A stretch of 64,000 nucleotides of DNA from positions 186,001-250,000 of the forward strand of contig JADNRY010000007.1 of NCBI GenBank assembly GCA_015501585.1, written 5' to 3'. The position numbers were made by a program, and so were the translations under genes. A model generated the notes under the pieces. The model was not told the origin of the DNA and ran no database searches. It saw only the letters and a list, made by a program, of their open reading frames with translations. This document shows, one piece after another, positions 10,639 through 22,155 of the stretch (the first letter of the stretch is position 1; each line of letters starts with the position of its first letter). Source of the DNA: Rhodocollybia butyracea (Eukaryota > Basidiomycota > Agaricomycetes > Agaricales > Omphalotaceae).

Positions 10639-12469
10639 ATGGTCTTTCGATCATTTTCACGCAGAGATGTTACGCTACTCTTACTAGGAGCATTTTCCAT
10701 GCACCTCGTCTCTGTACTCTTTTCAACCCCAACAGAAACTTCGTTCGTCATAAGCAACCATCTTCACCAACACGCAGAGATAATCCCTCCTCCAATTGAG
10801 CCAATCCTCGTCGAAAATTTTGTCACTCCTTCGGAAAATGTAGTCCAGCTATCTGCAAGTAATGATGTTGCTCCTCACTTGGCTCCTCAACTCCCCATGA
10901 CTTCCATCGTGCACTCAGCTCCCGGTTATACCATCTTTCGCAACCTGTACATGTCAAATGGCACGCTGTTCATCCTATCACCCAACCGCTCCTTTCCAGA
11001 TATCCGGATGATCATAAGCACAAGTATTTTCGCTGACGCGTCCCCGGAAAACATTGCTGCACGTGAACCTAACCCAGACATCATGGACTTTATCATCCCA
11101 GAAGCTGCACAGAAAAGATGGGGTGGTGATGTCCAGAACGGAGTCCGGCATCATATATTCACTGTTGAGGGCAACACCGTAAGCTTATCCCGTACCTTCC
11201 TGCTTCCCTGTAACAGTGGTCCTCATTCAGGTTTTATTCAATGATCCATCTCAATTTCTACGACACTACTACCACTTTGTCGCAGAGCTCTTTTTCGGCG
11301 TCCAAGCCTTCTGGCATGGTGCATTCAGCGCATCCGTCCCTTCAACAATTCCCGATCCCGAAAAGAGTTCTAATCCTGGAGGTAAAAACTGGAATGCCTA
11401 TCCGATTGACCCTCAGACACTTCACAAGTCGGCATATCAGTTACATCATCCCCTGCCACCCCAAATCCATCGCTCCATCTTTATGCACTCCAACGCCGAC
11501 GGATGGCGCGACGACCCTGGATTCAACTCGTATTTCCTCCGTGCTGCTTTCCCCGCTATGTCTGTGGAGCACCAAGAAGATTGGAATGACCGGATAGCTG
11601 CGACAAATGGTGGCTCGAATGCTGTCAGAGATCGAGCATGGTTGTTCCCTGTAGTAATGGTTGTTGACCGTAGTGCGGCCTTTCGCGAATCGATGACCGG
11701 GAGTCATACTCAAAGGACAGCGGCACAGGCTTGGGAGTACATGAGGAATGCGGGAAGACTAAGAGGGGAACTTGTTGGCGGCTGGTGGGAATCTGTGAGA
11801 AATGCGGTACTGTTTTTTTCGGGTGCTGGCGTAGGAGATGTATTGGGTGGAACGGAGGATAACGATGCTGCAGAAAGCACGTCTCTGCAGCTGCCAATCT
11901 CTAAGAAGGTCATGGTTACTTATGTATCTCGCCAAGCAGGGTCAAGGAGAAAACTCTCCCCAGAGTCGCATGAAAGCCTGGTAGCTGCCTTGAGGGAACT
12001 AGCCAATAAGAGGGATTTCGACTTTAACGTTATGGAAGCTGAAACTCTAACCAAGGAAGAACAACTACAGGTGATCGCAAAAACGACGGTGAGTCTTTTG
12101 TTTCATTTGATGTTTGTGAACTCACTATCTACAGATCCTTCTCGGCGTGCACGGAAACGGTCTTACTCACCTAGTGTTTATGCCACCGACTCGATTTTCT
12201 GCAGTCATTGAGATATTTTATCCCGGAGGGTTCGCGCATGACTACCACTGGACCGCTCGTGCCTTGGGCATGCCTCACTTTGCAGTATGGAATGATACGT
12301 ATGTGGGATGTCACCTGCTTCCGCTCTTACTGACGGTTGTAACAGCTATCTTACACATCCTGATGAGCCAAAGGTTGCCTATCCGGAAGGCTTTCAAGGG
12401 GACAGTATTCCTGTCTATGGACCTCTCGTCGTGAAGATTGTTGAAGACCGGCTCGATGGAAAGATTTAA
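10639..12469 (+). CDS. Glycosyltransferase family 61 (DUF563) protein
   Basis: Type II membrane protein of the secretory pathway. A short basic start is followed by one hydrophobic anchor at residues 10-30 (DVTLLLLGAFSMHLVSVLF). The body has a HYYHFVAELFFG segment and, near the C-terminus, LLGVHGNGLTHLVFMPP, the signature of GT61 enzymes (plant xylosyl- and arabinosyltransferases, EOGT, fungal cell-wall relatives). Four exons: 10639-11178, 11231-12088, 12135-12298, 12346-12469, giving 561 residues in frame. Sugar donor and acceptor cannot be inferred. It is divergent from the bZIP gene and lies just upstream of a transposon insertion. Confidence 0.85.
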
Positions 12470-12719
12470 TTCGGTGACTTCCTCGCACGCTAATATGACA
12501 GCTTTCGGTCACTAAAGTACCCCTATACTCTACTTCTATACTCTTAATGCTGTAATTATCATAACATTGAAATGAACGCTTCATTTGCTTATTATGAGAC
12601 TGAATTATTAGCTCCCATGTTTTCTTGAATACATATGTAAAGGAGAATTCATTGGGTATAACGCGAAAGGTATCTGCTACATAAGTAGTCCATCGTAAAC
12701 TCGTATACAAAAATGATGC

Positions 12720-12785
12720 CTAGCTTCTTCGCCACCGGGACTGTAGTAAAGGCGCAGTAAAATCAAAATCCCTCGGCTGTCGGAT
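12720..12785 (-). pseudogene. Displaced native C-terminal codons of the transposon-interrupted gene
   Basis: If the transposon and one copy of its 9-bp duplication are removed, the minus-strand gene at 14125-13757 reads on without a frame change through 21 more codons (beginning IRQPRDFDF and ending QSRWRRS) to a TAG at 12722-12720. A 21-codon in-frame continuation with protein-like composition is good evidence that this was the original end. Confidence 0.65.
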
Positions 12786-12794
12786 AACAGTAGG
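12786..12794. repeat. Left target site duplication AACAGTAGG
   Basis: The nine bases AACAGTAGG directly precede the left terminal inverted repeat and recur exactly after the right one at 13763-13771. Confidence 0.8.
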
Positions 12795-13762
12795 GGATAA
12801 AACTATTGAGAAACCCTGATTTGATGGGAAACCCCTCCAAAAAAGGAAATTCTCATGAAACCTACGCGATTTACTCGGTGGGAACCCATCACGGTGTGTG
12901 TCACGCTTCTGCTTTCGTAACTTCTGTTTATAAAGCCCTCGCGCTGCTCAGCTCTTGCATTTCGCTTGAGGTGCTCTATTCATCTTCTTCAATGACATGT
13001 TTACCATGTTATCTCATGTACTTAGCTTTGAAACGCGTCAAAAACGCGTCCTTCCGCACCTCCGCTGCTGAAAATTAGTTCCAGCTCGTTGTATCTCCGA
13101 CCGAATCCAGCAGCCAAATTCGCGTATTCTCAAACGACTTATTCAACATGGATCCACGCGTGCTTTCTTTTTTTGAGCGACGTCTGCTCCATGATGCGTG
13201 GCATTACCACGGGATTACAGTGACTGAAACCGACGAACGAGTTCGGATAGTATTTGTTCAATTAACCACATCCTTATATGCTCTCTCTGAATTCGGTATG
13301 TCTACACGGACATGTATAGAAGTTAGCGGTGCACAATCCAGCTCATATTTTCCAAATCTAGTCCTCATAGATGACTTGAAAGCGCGAGAACTCAGATAGC
13401 TGAGGTTTTGACCATAATACGTACATGTAAACTTACAGTGTCTCTCCTCAGCCTCACATCCCTTCCTGTTTCCTTTGCTGGCCATCTCCTGTTGCATTTC
13501 CCCTTTGTCAAGATCTGTACCTTGTTTTAAGGATTGTATAGTAATTTCGGCTCTACTATCCCTAATCCCACCGTGTATGGTACAGACACTCGAACTTCTT
13601 CCGGTACTGCCAATTGGGCCGTGCAATCATACCCTACCATAGCTATCGAGCCAGCGGTCTCATAGAATTCAGTGACTTATGTGACCTTTCGTGACGGTCA
13701 CTGGGTTTCTCGGGGTTGCCGAATAAGGATCAAAAAGTAGGGGTTTCTCAATAGTTTTATCC
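12795..13762. mobile_element. Non-autonomous Mutator-like DNA transposon, 968 bp
   Basis: The ends are perfect 22-bp inverted repeats (12795-12816 starting GGATAAAACTAT; 13741-13762 ending ATAGTTTTATCC). A direct 9-bp duplication AACAGTAGG flanks it, the length typical of Mutator-like elements. Inward of the perfect repeats there is looser similarity between the two ends (GAGAAACCC- and CGGTGTGTCACG-like words), suggesting longer decayed inverted repeats. No transposase is recognisable. The interior has a TATA-like TTTATAAAG at 12927-12935 and a small ORF from 13148, so the element may carry captured host sequence. The perfect ends and duplication suggest a recent insertion. Confidence 0.8.
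13148..13399 (+). CDS. Small unknown ORF inside the transposon
   Basis: An 83-codon ORF starting MDPRVLSFFERRLLHDAWHY lies about 215 bp downstream of a TATA-like motif at 12929-12934, entirely inside the transposon. It does not resemble a transposase. It could be a captured exon of a host gene or a chance ORF; a possible donor (GTATGT) at about 13297 would change its end. Confidence 0.25.
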   Translation: MDPRVLSFFERRLLHDAWHYHGITVTETDERVRIVFVQLTTSLYALSEFGMSTRTCIEVSGAQSSSYFPNLVLIDDLKARELR

Positions 13763-14125
13763 AACAGTAGGAATAACCATCTTCGTTACAGCACGTCTTC
13801 TGCGAGGTAACGAACCGGCTCTAGGCTCGAGCTGTCCTTTCGCAGGCATCTGAGTCGACTCGGAAACAAGAGCAGACCCGGGAATGATATGGATAAACTC
13901 GACAAAACCACGACGTTCCCGTAAAGGAATTTCGGATAATATAAGAGAAGGGGGCACGCGGATGTTAGGAAGGCAAGGGAACACGGGTATAAAGGAAGGC
14001 AGGGTAGTGCTCTCGCTTTCGGAAGCAGTGATAATGGATGAGAGCGAGGATGACGAGATGAAATTCAGCTCGTTGTCTGCAAGACTGGCAGAGGACGAGA
14101 AAGAAGTCATGTTACAGATGGACAT
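13757..14125 (-). CDS. Hypothetical small protein, C-terminus altered by transposon insertion
   Basis: A 122-residue protein starting MSICNMTSFSSSASLADNEL. It is Ser-rich at first, then has LRERRGFVEFIHIIPGSAL and a basic cluster PRRRRAVTKMVIPTV. I do not recognise the family. A TATA box (TATAAA, reading 14208-14203) sits 78 bp before the ATG, supporting a real promoter; ATG 14125 is the first in frame. The last codons GGA TAA come from the transposon end: the element has cut off 21 native residues and added one glycine. The native form would be 142 residues. It may still be functional if the tail is dispensable. Confidence 0.55.
   Translation of the reverse strand: MSICNMTSFSSSASLADNELNFISSSSLSSIITASESESTTLPSFIPVFPCLPNIRVPPSLILSEIPLRERRGFVEFIHIIPGSALVSESTQMPAKGQLEPRAGSLPRRRRAVTKMVIPTVG
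13763..13771. repeat. Right target site duplication AACAGTAGG
   Basis: Exact copy of 12786-12794, immediately outside the right terminal inverted repeat. Confidence 0.8.
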
Positions 14126-14202
14126 GATGGGTAGTAAAATGTAGTGATGGTTTGTGTACGTTGGCAAGATGTATTTGGCTCCTTTTTGAGAACAGAGGGA
14201 AA

Positions 14203-14208
14203 TTTATA
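14203..14208 (-). promoter_or_regulatory. TATA box of the small hypothetical gene
   Basis: The minus strand reads ACTATAAATT here, 78 bp before the ATG at 14125. Confidence 0.45.
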
Positions 14209-14653
14209 GTTTATTGAAAAGGGGCCTACGGGAGCAAACCATAGGTCTCCTATGATCTCGCTCGCCTAATACGACTGAAGCTTTTCCCGATTGATCAGTA
14301 AAACGACGAGAGGTCAGACTGCGCCGGTTACTTTATACGGAATTATATACGCTTATACGACTTCGCTCTCGTCGTCAGTCCGAATTTTAAGCATTGATCC
14401 CCTTTTTAGCATTCTACTCAACGCGCGTTTTCTTGTCCAACTCGCACGGAGAAAAGGTAGCAGACATACGCTACACTAAACTCCTCAACCGATCTGCTAT
14501 TGGCACTAGTGTAAAGCCAGTGGGGAATGGAAGAACGCCTGAACGCGAATTATTTAATGCTGTCGGCCCGTGAACTTCCGATCACGTTGTCGCGACAGTT
14601 TACTAAGCCGTAAGCGCCGAAATCTGTCTGAGTCTTGTTGATCCAACGCTTTA
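14209..14653. other. Divergent intergenic region before SLD2
   Basis: Shared upstream region of the small hypothetical gene and SLD2. No coding signal is seen. A GCGATCTC-like and CGCGACAG-rich patch lies near 14550-14640, without a recognised site. Confidence 0.4.
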
Positions 14654-16269
14654 ATGGAGGAAGTCGCGTCTGTTCGTTCAGAGATAAAGGCTTGGGAGAG
14701 AGAATTTCAGGTAAAACATGAAAGAGCTCCTACGGTCGATGATATTAGAGAAGACCAGTATATCGGTGAGCTTCTTTCTTTGACTTGAATACATCTAATT
14801 CTTTCTTAGCCAGTAAATACAAATTATACAAGAAGTTGACCAAGGCAAATCCCCCAACTAAACTAGCTACCAGCAAGGCAGAAACCTCCGCCCGACCAGC
14901 CACACCTCCTCGCAAGACTGAACGAAATTCATCTGTGATATCGAAATCACGAGCTCTTGAAACCACCTCTGCTTTGTCTTCTTACAATCCTTTTTCTCCA
15001 CAGAAAACCCAAGGGAAGCAGAAAGAACTCGCCAAGGCGCCACATGCTCCCGCAAATCCGTTTGCGACTCCCTCCAAGGCTAAACCAAAGCCTCGTATGC
15101 GCGAGCCATCGCCGGTTTACGAATCGGCACCTGCTCTTGTACTCCCCACAAACCTGCCGCCGGCACCTCCAACTGCTGTAACTCGTGCTCGTAAACGTCT
15201 ACGAGGTGAACCAGTGTCCCCATCTCCTAATAAAGACAAACGACGACGTATTGTGTCACACGACAGCGATGCATCCAGCAGCGGCGATGCTGATGAAGCA
15301 ATCGGAAACTCTTCTTTCGTCGCAGACTCACCCCTGAAGGGCTCTTCATTTAAATCCCTTTTTGAGGATGCGTCTGGTGCACCTGCAAAAGTGAAAAGCG
15401 CGCTGACGCGCACAAAATCCACCTCCGGGTTATTTGGACCCATACGCAGTCAATCAGTCCCAGTCGAGGATGATCTCGAATTTCTTTCCAGTTCAAAGCC
15501 TCAACCCCGACCCAAAAATAACCTGTCTTTGTCGAGTAAACTAATGACTAGCAAAGACGACTTGCATACGGTGCGTGATGCAGCACCACAGGCCTCACAG
15601 GCTAGGGCCGCCCCTTCTACCGAAGGGATTCTTTCAAATGGTGCCAAGTCTGGTAAACGCCGTCTCCCAGATTCGGACAGTGAAGCTGAACAAAAACCTT
15701 TTACATCCGCCTTACTCCTTCCTCCATCCCCTCCACGAGAAAACTCATCCCAGCGACCTATTGACGTACTCAATAAAGGAAAAGGGAAGGCTACCTCGCG
15801 CAAAAAGACAAGGCTTGATGACGATGACGATAGTGATATGGATGGAGACGTTAAAGTCGTGTCTATTGCATCTCGTCCCACGCAACCTATAAGCACCGAG
15901 GACGATTCGGACATTGGTCTTGATTTTGATCCTCTTGCCTGGTATAATCGTCGGGCTGCGGATGATAGAGAAGAAGGAGAACGTGTTAATGGCACGTTCG
16001 AAGTTGATCTTCCTGATAAGCTTAAACGTGTGCTCGCCTTGTCAGCTTCTGACATCAAGGCCCGCGACCTGCAGGAAGAAACTGTCGCCGAAAGCTTGAT
16101 ATACGGACGGCGTACGACTCATTACGAGCCGTCCAAGGGAGGGGAAATTTGGGATGTAGGGGATGTTGCAAAGGGAGGTCAGCAAGAGGAAGAGGGCATC
16201 TGGATAGGTGCTGTTGATGACGAGGACTGGGAGGGAGAACCTGTGCCTTGGGAAGTTGGAGAGTTGTAG
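14654..16269 (+). CDS. SLD2: DNA replication regulator Sld2/Drc1
   Basis: Sld2 is phosphorylated by CDK and then binds Dpb11, a step required to load Cdc45-GINS at origins. The N-terminus matches the family: EIKAWEREFQVKHERAPTVD, then DDIREDQYIASKYKLYKKL, the conserved helix pair. The middle is disordered and rich in SP/TP sites (SPQK, TPSK, PSPVY, SPSPNK), as expected for a CDK target, with many Lys/Arg clusters. Two exons: 14654-14765 and 14810-16269, joined in ATC-G/CC, giving 523 residues. The C-terminus is acidic and Trp-rich (EDWEGEPVPWEVGEL). Confidence 0.85.
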
Positions 16270-16657
16270 TCCGAGTTCTGCTGTGTGATCGGTGCTTTTC
16301 TGCTTCAAGATATGTGCATGTCCTCGACGCGTCTTTTACATGTGCTATCTTCAGCAGTGATATTGGCTTTCAGACTTCTCGATTACCATCTTGTATTGCA
16401 TAGAAAGCAACCGTCTTGTCGAAGAAGCCTAATTCCCGAACACATCTCCAGAAACCCTGTCTTCATTGTTGGAAAATTCGATTTTTTACGTCGCGCTTCA
16501 TACTGCTCAATCATGGAAACCGCGATCGATTATGCCACCAGATATTTTTAATACACTCTCCAGGTGTTGTTGGCCTCTTAATCGTGTATTTGGCATTGTG
16601 CGTGTCCTACATGCTTGCCATGGTTTAAGTACTGCGTACAAACTCATTCAATCGGAT

Positions 16658-19130
16658 ATGACTTCTGCCTCTCATTCTGCCCTTTCCAACGTGTTCTCAA
16701 GGTTAACTCACGTCCGTCGTCGCACTAGCCTCCGTGAAAGCATACATAGCATCACCAGCAGCTTAGCTCCCAGTTACAGGGATAAAACTCGAAGCAGGAC
16801 ATCCTCGTATCAGTCTTATTCCGTTTACAGTCAAACAATGGCCCCTCTCATCCTCCGCGACCCGAACGTGACCCAGAAGATCCTTGAAGCGATAGTAGAC
16901 ACTCCAGGAGGTAAACGCACATTGTCAAGACTAGCGAGAACATGTAGAGCGATATTGGAGCCAGCATTGAATGTTCTATGGAGGGACTTGGACTCGTTCG
17001 TTCCTGTCATTGGGCTATTTCCTCCCACGCTGTTGAAGAAGGCTCGCAAACCTGGTCTGGGATTGGTAAGTCGATTGAGCATTCGAAAAGTGTGGACGTA
17101 TCTTACTGGGCTCCTTTCAGTCCAGGGCACCTGCCAAAGAAGACTGGGAGAAAATAATGAGCTATGGTATGCGGGTGCGGAGCGTCACTTTCAACGAAAC
17201 CGCCAACAGTGTTTCCCCCGCGATTTTCCCCATGCTCCAGAATCTACCGAGAGAGTACATTCTACCCAACCTGCAGCAACTTACGTGGAAAGTGGAGACT
17301 GCCGGAGCACTGGACCACTGTAGCATGTTTCTGAGTCCCATGGTCGAGAGTTTACAGTTCGAGCTTGGACCCACCCGTTTCCCGACCTTGAACAGAATCC
17401 TTAGTGACGCATGTAATCGATTGAAATTGGTCAACTTCTCTCTTGTTTCACCGGTCTCCCTTCCCGACACCTTCACAGTGATGCTTTCGTCTCAGAAAAC
17501 ATTGCAGAAAGTGACACTCGTCGCTCCCGGTGCTCTCAGCTCAGGAGTGGGTCGATGGGTGGCGTTCTTACCGGAATTGAAAAGCCTACAACTCGATCTT
17601 TCAGCCAGGACGCTGACTGCAATCGAGGGATTCTTCGATGAGCTTCCTTCGCATACTGGCGACAGTACCCCAAGTTCAGTGGCTACCACCGATAGCGGAG
17701 TGTTTTCTGGTGAAGAGGTGGATTTTTCGTCGATACGCGGAAAGCCAACAATACGAACCAAAGACAGAGATTCCAAGGCCGGCTTTTCCACTTTACACCA
17801 TGTACACCTGACAGGTGATGTCGCGAACATCGCGGTGTTTTTGAGGCACTTTTCGATCCCATTAACCCAGCTTGATCTTGTCATCGAAGATCCTCCAGAT
17901 AACGCGGAATGGTTAGAACTCTCCTACATCATCTCTGAGCGATTCGGGTCATCTTTGCAGTCGTGGCGCATCTCAGCGACGGCGACATCAAAATTCACTG
18001 AGTTGATTCGTTCAACCTCGAGAGCAGAGCCTACCATCAGCCGACTGGCACTTGAGCACCTTCAGCCTTTACCTGCTCTCCGCCGTCTGGAAATTGACCT
18101 CCCAGAGTCTATACATTTCATCAGCGACGACATTGAAACATTAGCACACGCATGCCCTAATCTAGAGGAGTTGAAACTATGCCCTCTTGCCCGATTTCCC
18201 GTGCAATCAGGACCTCCGAAATTGTTGTTGGAAGAGTTGTCGCCTTTGACGGAGCACTGTCGAAACCTGAACACAATTTCGGTTCCTGTTAATGCCCGAA
18301 GAGCCAGTCCTTCTGTGCTAGATTCGGCAGCAGTATCATCCAAGTCTCTGCGTCGTTTGCACGTTGGACATTCGTGGATTAATGACTCGTTGCACGTAAC
18401 CATCCTTCTCAGCCATTTGGCTCCGCACCTGGACAGCTTGAAGTGGTTCCACGACAAAAATCGACCTGGCTTCGTCGAGACCCATGCCCGTGGCTGGGAG
18501 AAAGCGTCTGAAACACTGCCCCACATCCAAAATATACGAATCTCAGAACGAAGAACAGCACTGGCTGCTGTTCCCATCCCTGTAGTTGAGTTAACGCCTC
18601 CGCCTCAAAAAGTAGATACTACAGACAAGGGAATCATGGCGGTAGCCTCGTTCGTCCATCAAGCCGTTATGGCAAAACCGCATACGACCGATAGTGGCAT
18701 ACAAATTCGGGGTCCCAAAATGGTCCACGAATCGGTGCAAGTACACCCCAGACTCGTTTCTGTTTCCATCGATTCTGTTCCTCGTATCACAGAAGTCGGT
18801 GTTTCGGCCATTGTTTCGGCCTCTGATAAATCCGTAGGTGCGGTTCCCGAGACCGTTACCACTTTTGTGGATGCGACCCCACCCAATGTTTCGAAGTCCG
18901 TTCAAGCCATGTCAAGTGGCAGGAGTGGATCCATCTCTTACTATATGCTACATCCTATTTTCAACTTGGTTTCCCTCACATGGCGATTTTTCTTCGCGTA
19001 TCCTATGTCCATTCCAATTCGTATGCTCCATGTTATCTTTGGCCATATGCCTACTATCCGACGACCGAGTGGATTCGGACCTAGTTCGGTCAACAGTATC
19101 TCCATGAACGATATTCAAGTCCGTGGTTGA
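16658..19130 (+). CDS. F-box/LRR-like protein
   Basis: Resembles the large Agaricomycete class of F-box proteins with degenerate leucine-rich repeats, presumed SCF ubiquitin ligase adaptors. An F-box-like stretch follows MAPLILRDPNVTQKILEAIV and continues TLSRLARTCRAILEPALNVL with WRDLDSF. After it come repeated LRR-type units (LPALRRLEIDL, CPNLEELKLCPL). Exons 16658-17065 and 17121-19130 give 805 residues. The start is uncertain: the frame is open further upstream to 16466, and the internal ATG at 16838 begins exactly at the usual F-box start. The C-terminal 170 residues have no LRR pattern and include a hydrophobic patch (FNLVSLTWRFFFAYPM), unusual for this class. Confidence 0.7.
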
Positions 19131-19340
19131 TTTGTACTGTCACTATTATTTACTTACTTTATGTATTGTGCTGGTCACTCATGATAGGACAATGAAACTT
19201 GCGATACACCTACACTGAAAATCCTTGAAGTAAATGCGAAGTCAGAGTGTGGGAAATCAGTTGCAGAGGATGACTGGTTACGGCATCTAATAGTGATCGC
19301 GAAGTCGACGCGTCAGCCCTCTTTAACCGTCACGAACACA

Positions 19341-21095
19341 ATGTCTGATAACAAGAAACAAGAAAAAGACTTTACGCCCGAAGTCACCACCCTTCTGCCT
19401 GAAACTTCTTCGCTGGTCAAGGTATCGAAGCTTTACCTCAGGTAATTTTATACGTGCTAACTCGTACCAGGCAGGAAAGCTACAAGAAGCCCTCGACAAA
19501 TTATCCATACTTGAAAAGCAAACACGAAACGTAAACTCACATGCTCGAGTCACCGATTTTTTGTTAACGTGAACTGTAGGCTGCTGATCCCAAATCAACA
19601 ACCACTCTCGTCAAAACCATTGCAGCTTATTGTTACGATGCTCGAGACTTTGATCGCTTAAACTCGAACATCACAGTGTTGACCAAGAAACATGGTCAGC
19701 TCAAGTCTGTCATACAGGCTCTAGTCGAGCAAGCGATGGGATGGCTAGAGGATATACGAAAGAAAGACGGTGACAAAACATGGCTGCAGCTGGTAGAGAC
19801 TTTGCGAGAAGTAACGGAAGGAAAGGTATGGATGATGTTATACTTGCAAAATTCACGTAGGCTAATGATTCCCAGATCTTCCTGGAGACACCGAGAGCGC
19901 GCGTCACGCTACTGCTCTCCCAGTATCATGAAGACATTTACAAGAAAGCCTCTACGCCTCTGGAAGAGAAGCGTAAATCTTTAGAGACGGCTTCCGAACT
20001 GTTGGCGGATCTGCAAGTCGAGACCTATTCTTCAATGGAGCGACGAGAGAAAACCGAATTCATTCTCGAGCAGATGCGACTACTCATCACCGTTGCGCGA
20101 CAAAAAGATGACGCGGCCAAGGAAGGAGGCGATGCTGAGTGGGCCAAGGCTAGGGTGGGAGGAAGGAAGGTCAATGAGGGTTTCCTCAAAGAGCCGGAGA
20201 ACGAGGTGAGATATGATCTGTTTTTTGTTTTGCTAGTGATATGAAACATTTCTACAGGACCTCAAATTGAAATTCTACGACCTTATGATACAACATGCCC
20301 TTCACCGTTCCGCTTATTTGGATGTTGCCAAATACTACCACAAAGTATGGGAAACTCCGTCCATCAAGGAGGATGTAAAGGACAAAGGAAAATCAGTACG
20401 TTCTACTCTCCACTAGAGGAAGTCTTTGTTAATTCATGTACAATAGGCCCTTGAGCATATTGTATATTACATTGTTCTATCACCACACGATAATGAACAG
20501 TCTGATATGCTTAATCGTATTTACATCAATCCCGAGTTGGAAAAATTACAGCTTCACTAGTGAGTGCTTAAACACACTTGTAAAATCCGTCGCTAACAGG
20601 TATTTAAGCAACCTGGTCAAGTGTTTTGTAACGCGCGAGCTAATGCGATGGCCCGGCATTGTCGAGCTCTACGGAGAGTTTCTTCGATCGACTCCGGTCT
20701 TTTCTATCGAAAAGCGATGGGAGGATATGCATACTCGGGTGATTGAGCATGTACGGAGACGATTCTGAGATTTACGATCTTTTTACTGACTGTTCAAACA
20801 GAATATCCGCGTCGTCGCCACATACTATACACGAATTACTCTCTCCCGGTTAACGTCTCTGCTTGACCTGGATCGCAAGCAAACAGAAGACACGATGGCC
20901 AGACTGGTAGTTGACAAGACGATTTGGGCGCGTATTGACCGACCAGCTGAGATTGTCACTTTCCGTAACCAGAGGACCGCCGAAGATGTCATGAATGATT
21001 GGAGTTCAGATATGCAAAAACTATTAGCTCTCTCAGAGAAGTCATGGATGGCAGTCAACGCGGCGATTGCTGCACAATCACGAGTAAAGTCATAG
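19341..21095 (+). CDS. RPN5: 26S proteasome regulatory subunit Rpn5 (PSMD12)
   Basis: Lid subunit of the 19S proteasome particle. Eight exons splice into a helical-repeat plus PCI protein. The start is MSDNKKQEKDFTPEVTTLLP (exon 19341-19421), then DFDRLNSNITVLTKKHGQLK, a conserved Rpn5 segment, RARVTLLLSQYHEDI, EHIVYYIVLSPHDNEQSDM, and the PCI winged helix ITLSRLTSLLDLDRKQTEDT with LVVDKTIWARIDRPAEIVTF. All introns are 45-60 bp. The stop is only 41 bp from that of the convergent mS23 gene, so the 3' UTRs probably overlap. Confidence 0.92.
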
Positions 21096-21136
21096 TTCAT
21101 ATAACCAGGCATTAGATTTCGAATATAATCTAGTTA

Positions 21137-22033
21137 TTATCGTTTGACTGGAACCGGAACTGCTTCTGGTTCGGGCAGTCTGAAAGGACTTGGAGACGGC
21201 TCCGCTTGGCTGACTGGCTCTATCAAAGCAGGAGCGTACCGCGGAGTGTAGCCATCCTTCCACAACCTGACATATTCTTCACCCTTAGACCATTCCCGTT
21301 CCTCTGAATGTTCCATAGCAATAGAACGCCAACGCTTCCTAGCAGCCATTTCACCCTCATCGAGCGCTGACTGTCTTTCCCATGTAGCCAGGCTTTTTAT
21401 TTCTTTTTGGAAGCCGTGTGCGATTTCGGAGTTTTGCCAAACAGCCCCCAACTGTTCTGCTTCGTTTACGGCCACGGTCATGGCAACATGACGTTCTGAG
21501 CGCAATGAACGGAATTGGGCCACTGCTCGTGCATAAGCGTATGAGAGAGACAGGTCGTGGTGGTAATGAAGATTCAAGGCGAACTGTATCGCGCTACAAG
21601 ACGTTAATACAAGCTAGCACAATTGAGAATATACTTACTCATCTGGAGACGGATTCCTTCCTCTTTGCCTCAGTCTAACCCAATCTTTTCCTGTAATAGG
21701 GGATGGTGCTTCTATGCCCTCGCCTTCCGCCAAGGTTACTGGCCGAAAAGCTTCGAATGGATGGTCGCGAAAAAACTGTCTACGGATATCGTCTTCTAAA
21801 TAATAGACAGGAAGTGGTTTTGGGTTATAAGTGCGTGATTTTGGCTTTGGACCTGTTGGATTTAATTTTTGTTGCTTCAAATCGAAAGCTGTACGCGGTG
21901 GTGGGGCTTTGGGGGGGAGAGGAAGCGGAGGGTTTTCGAGAACAGCGCGATACCATACAGGTTCTTGTACCATTTCTCCACGCATGAGCCGAGAGACTTG
22001 TTGGTGAACTTGTGACGCTATTCGGCGAACCAT
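21137..22033 (-). CDS. RSM25: Mitochondrial small-subunit ribosomal protein mS23 (Rsm25)
   Basis: Mitoribosomal protein of the 37S/28S subunit. The start MVRRIASQVHQQVSRLMRGE is basic and amphipathic; EPVWYRAVLENPPLPLPPKAP and DDIRRQFFRDHPFEAFRPV are family segments. Exons 22033-21639 and 21593-21137 join as PDDAIQFALNLHYHHDLSLS, giving 283 residues. An upstream in-frame ATG at 22105 exists but ATG 22033 fits the family. It is divergent from the next gene, with 122 bp between start codons. Confidence 0.85.
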
Positions 22034-22155
22034 GTTGTGGATGAAATGGCAAGGCTGAAAATTGGTGATACTTACCTCCGGGCCGCTTAGCCGTGTCTCC
22101 ATCACGTGCTAAGTTACTCCAGTTTACACTGCAGTTCGCCAGAATCCCTACCACC

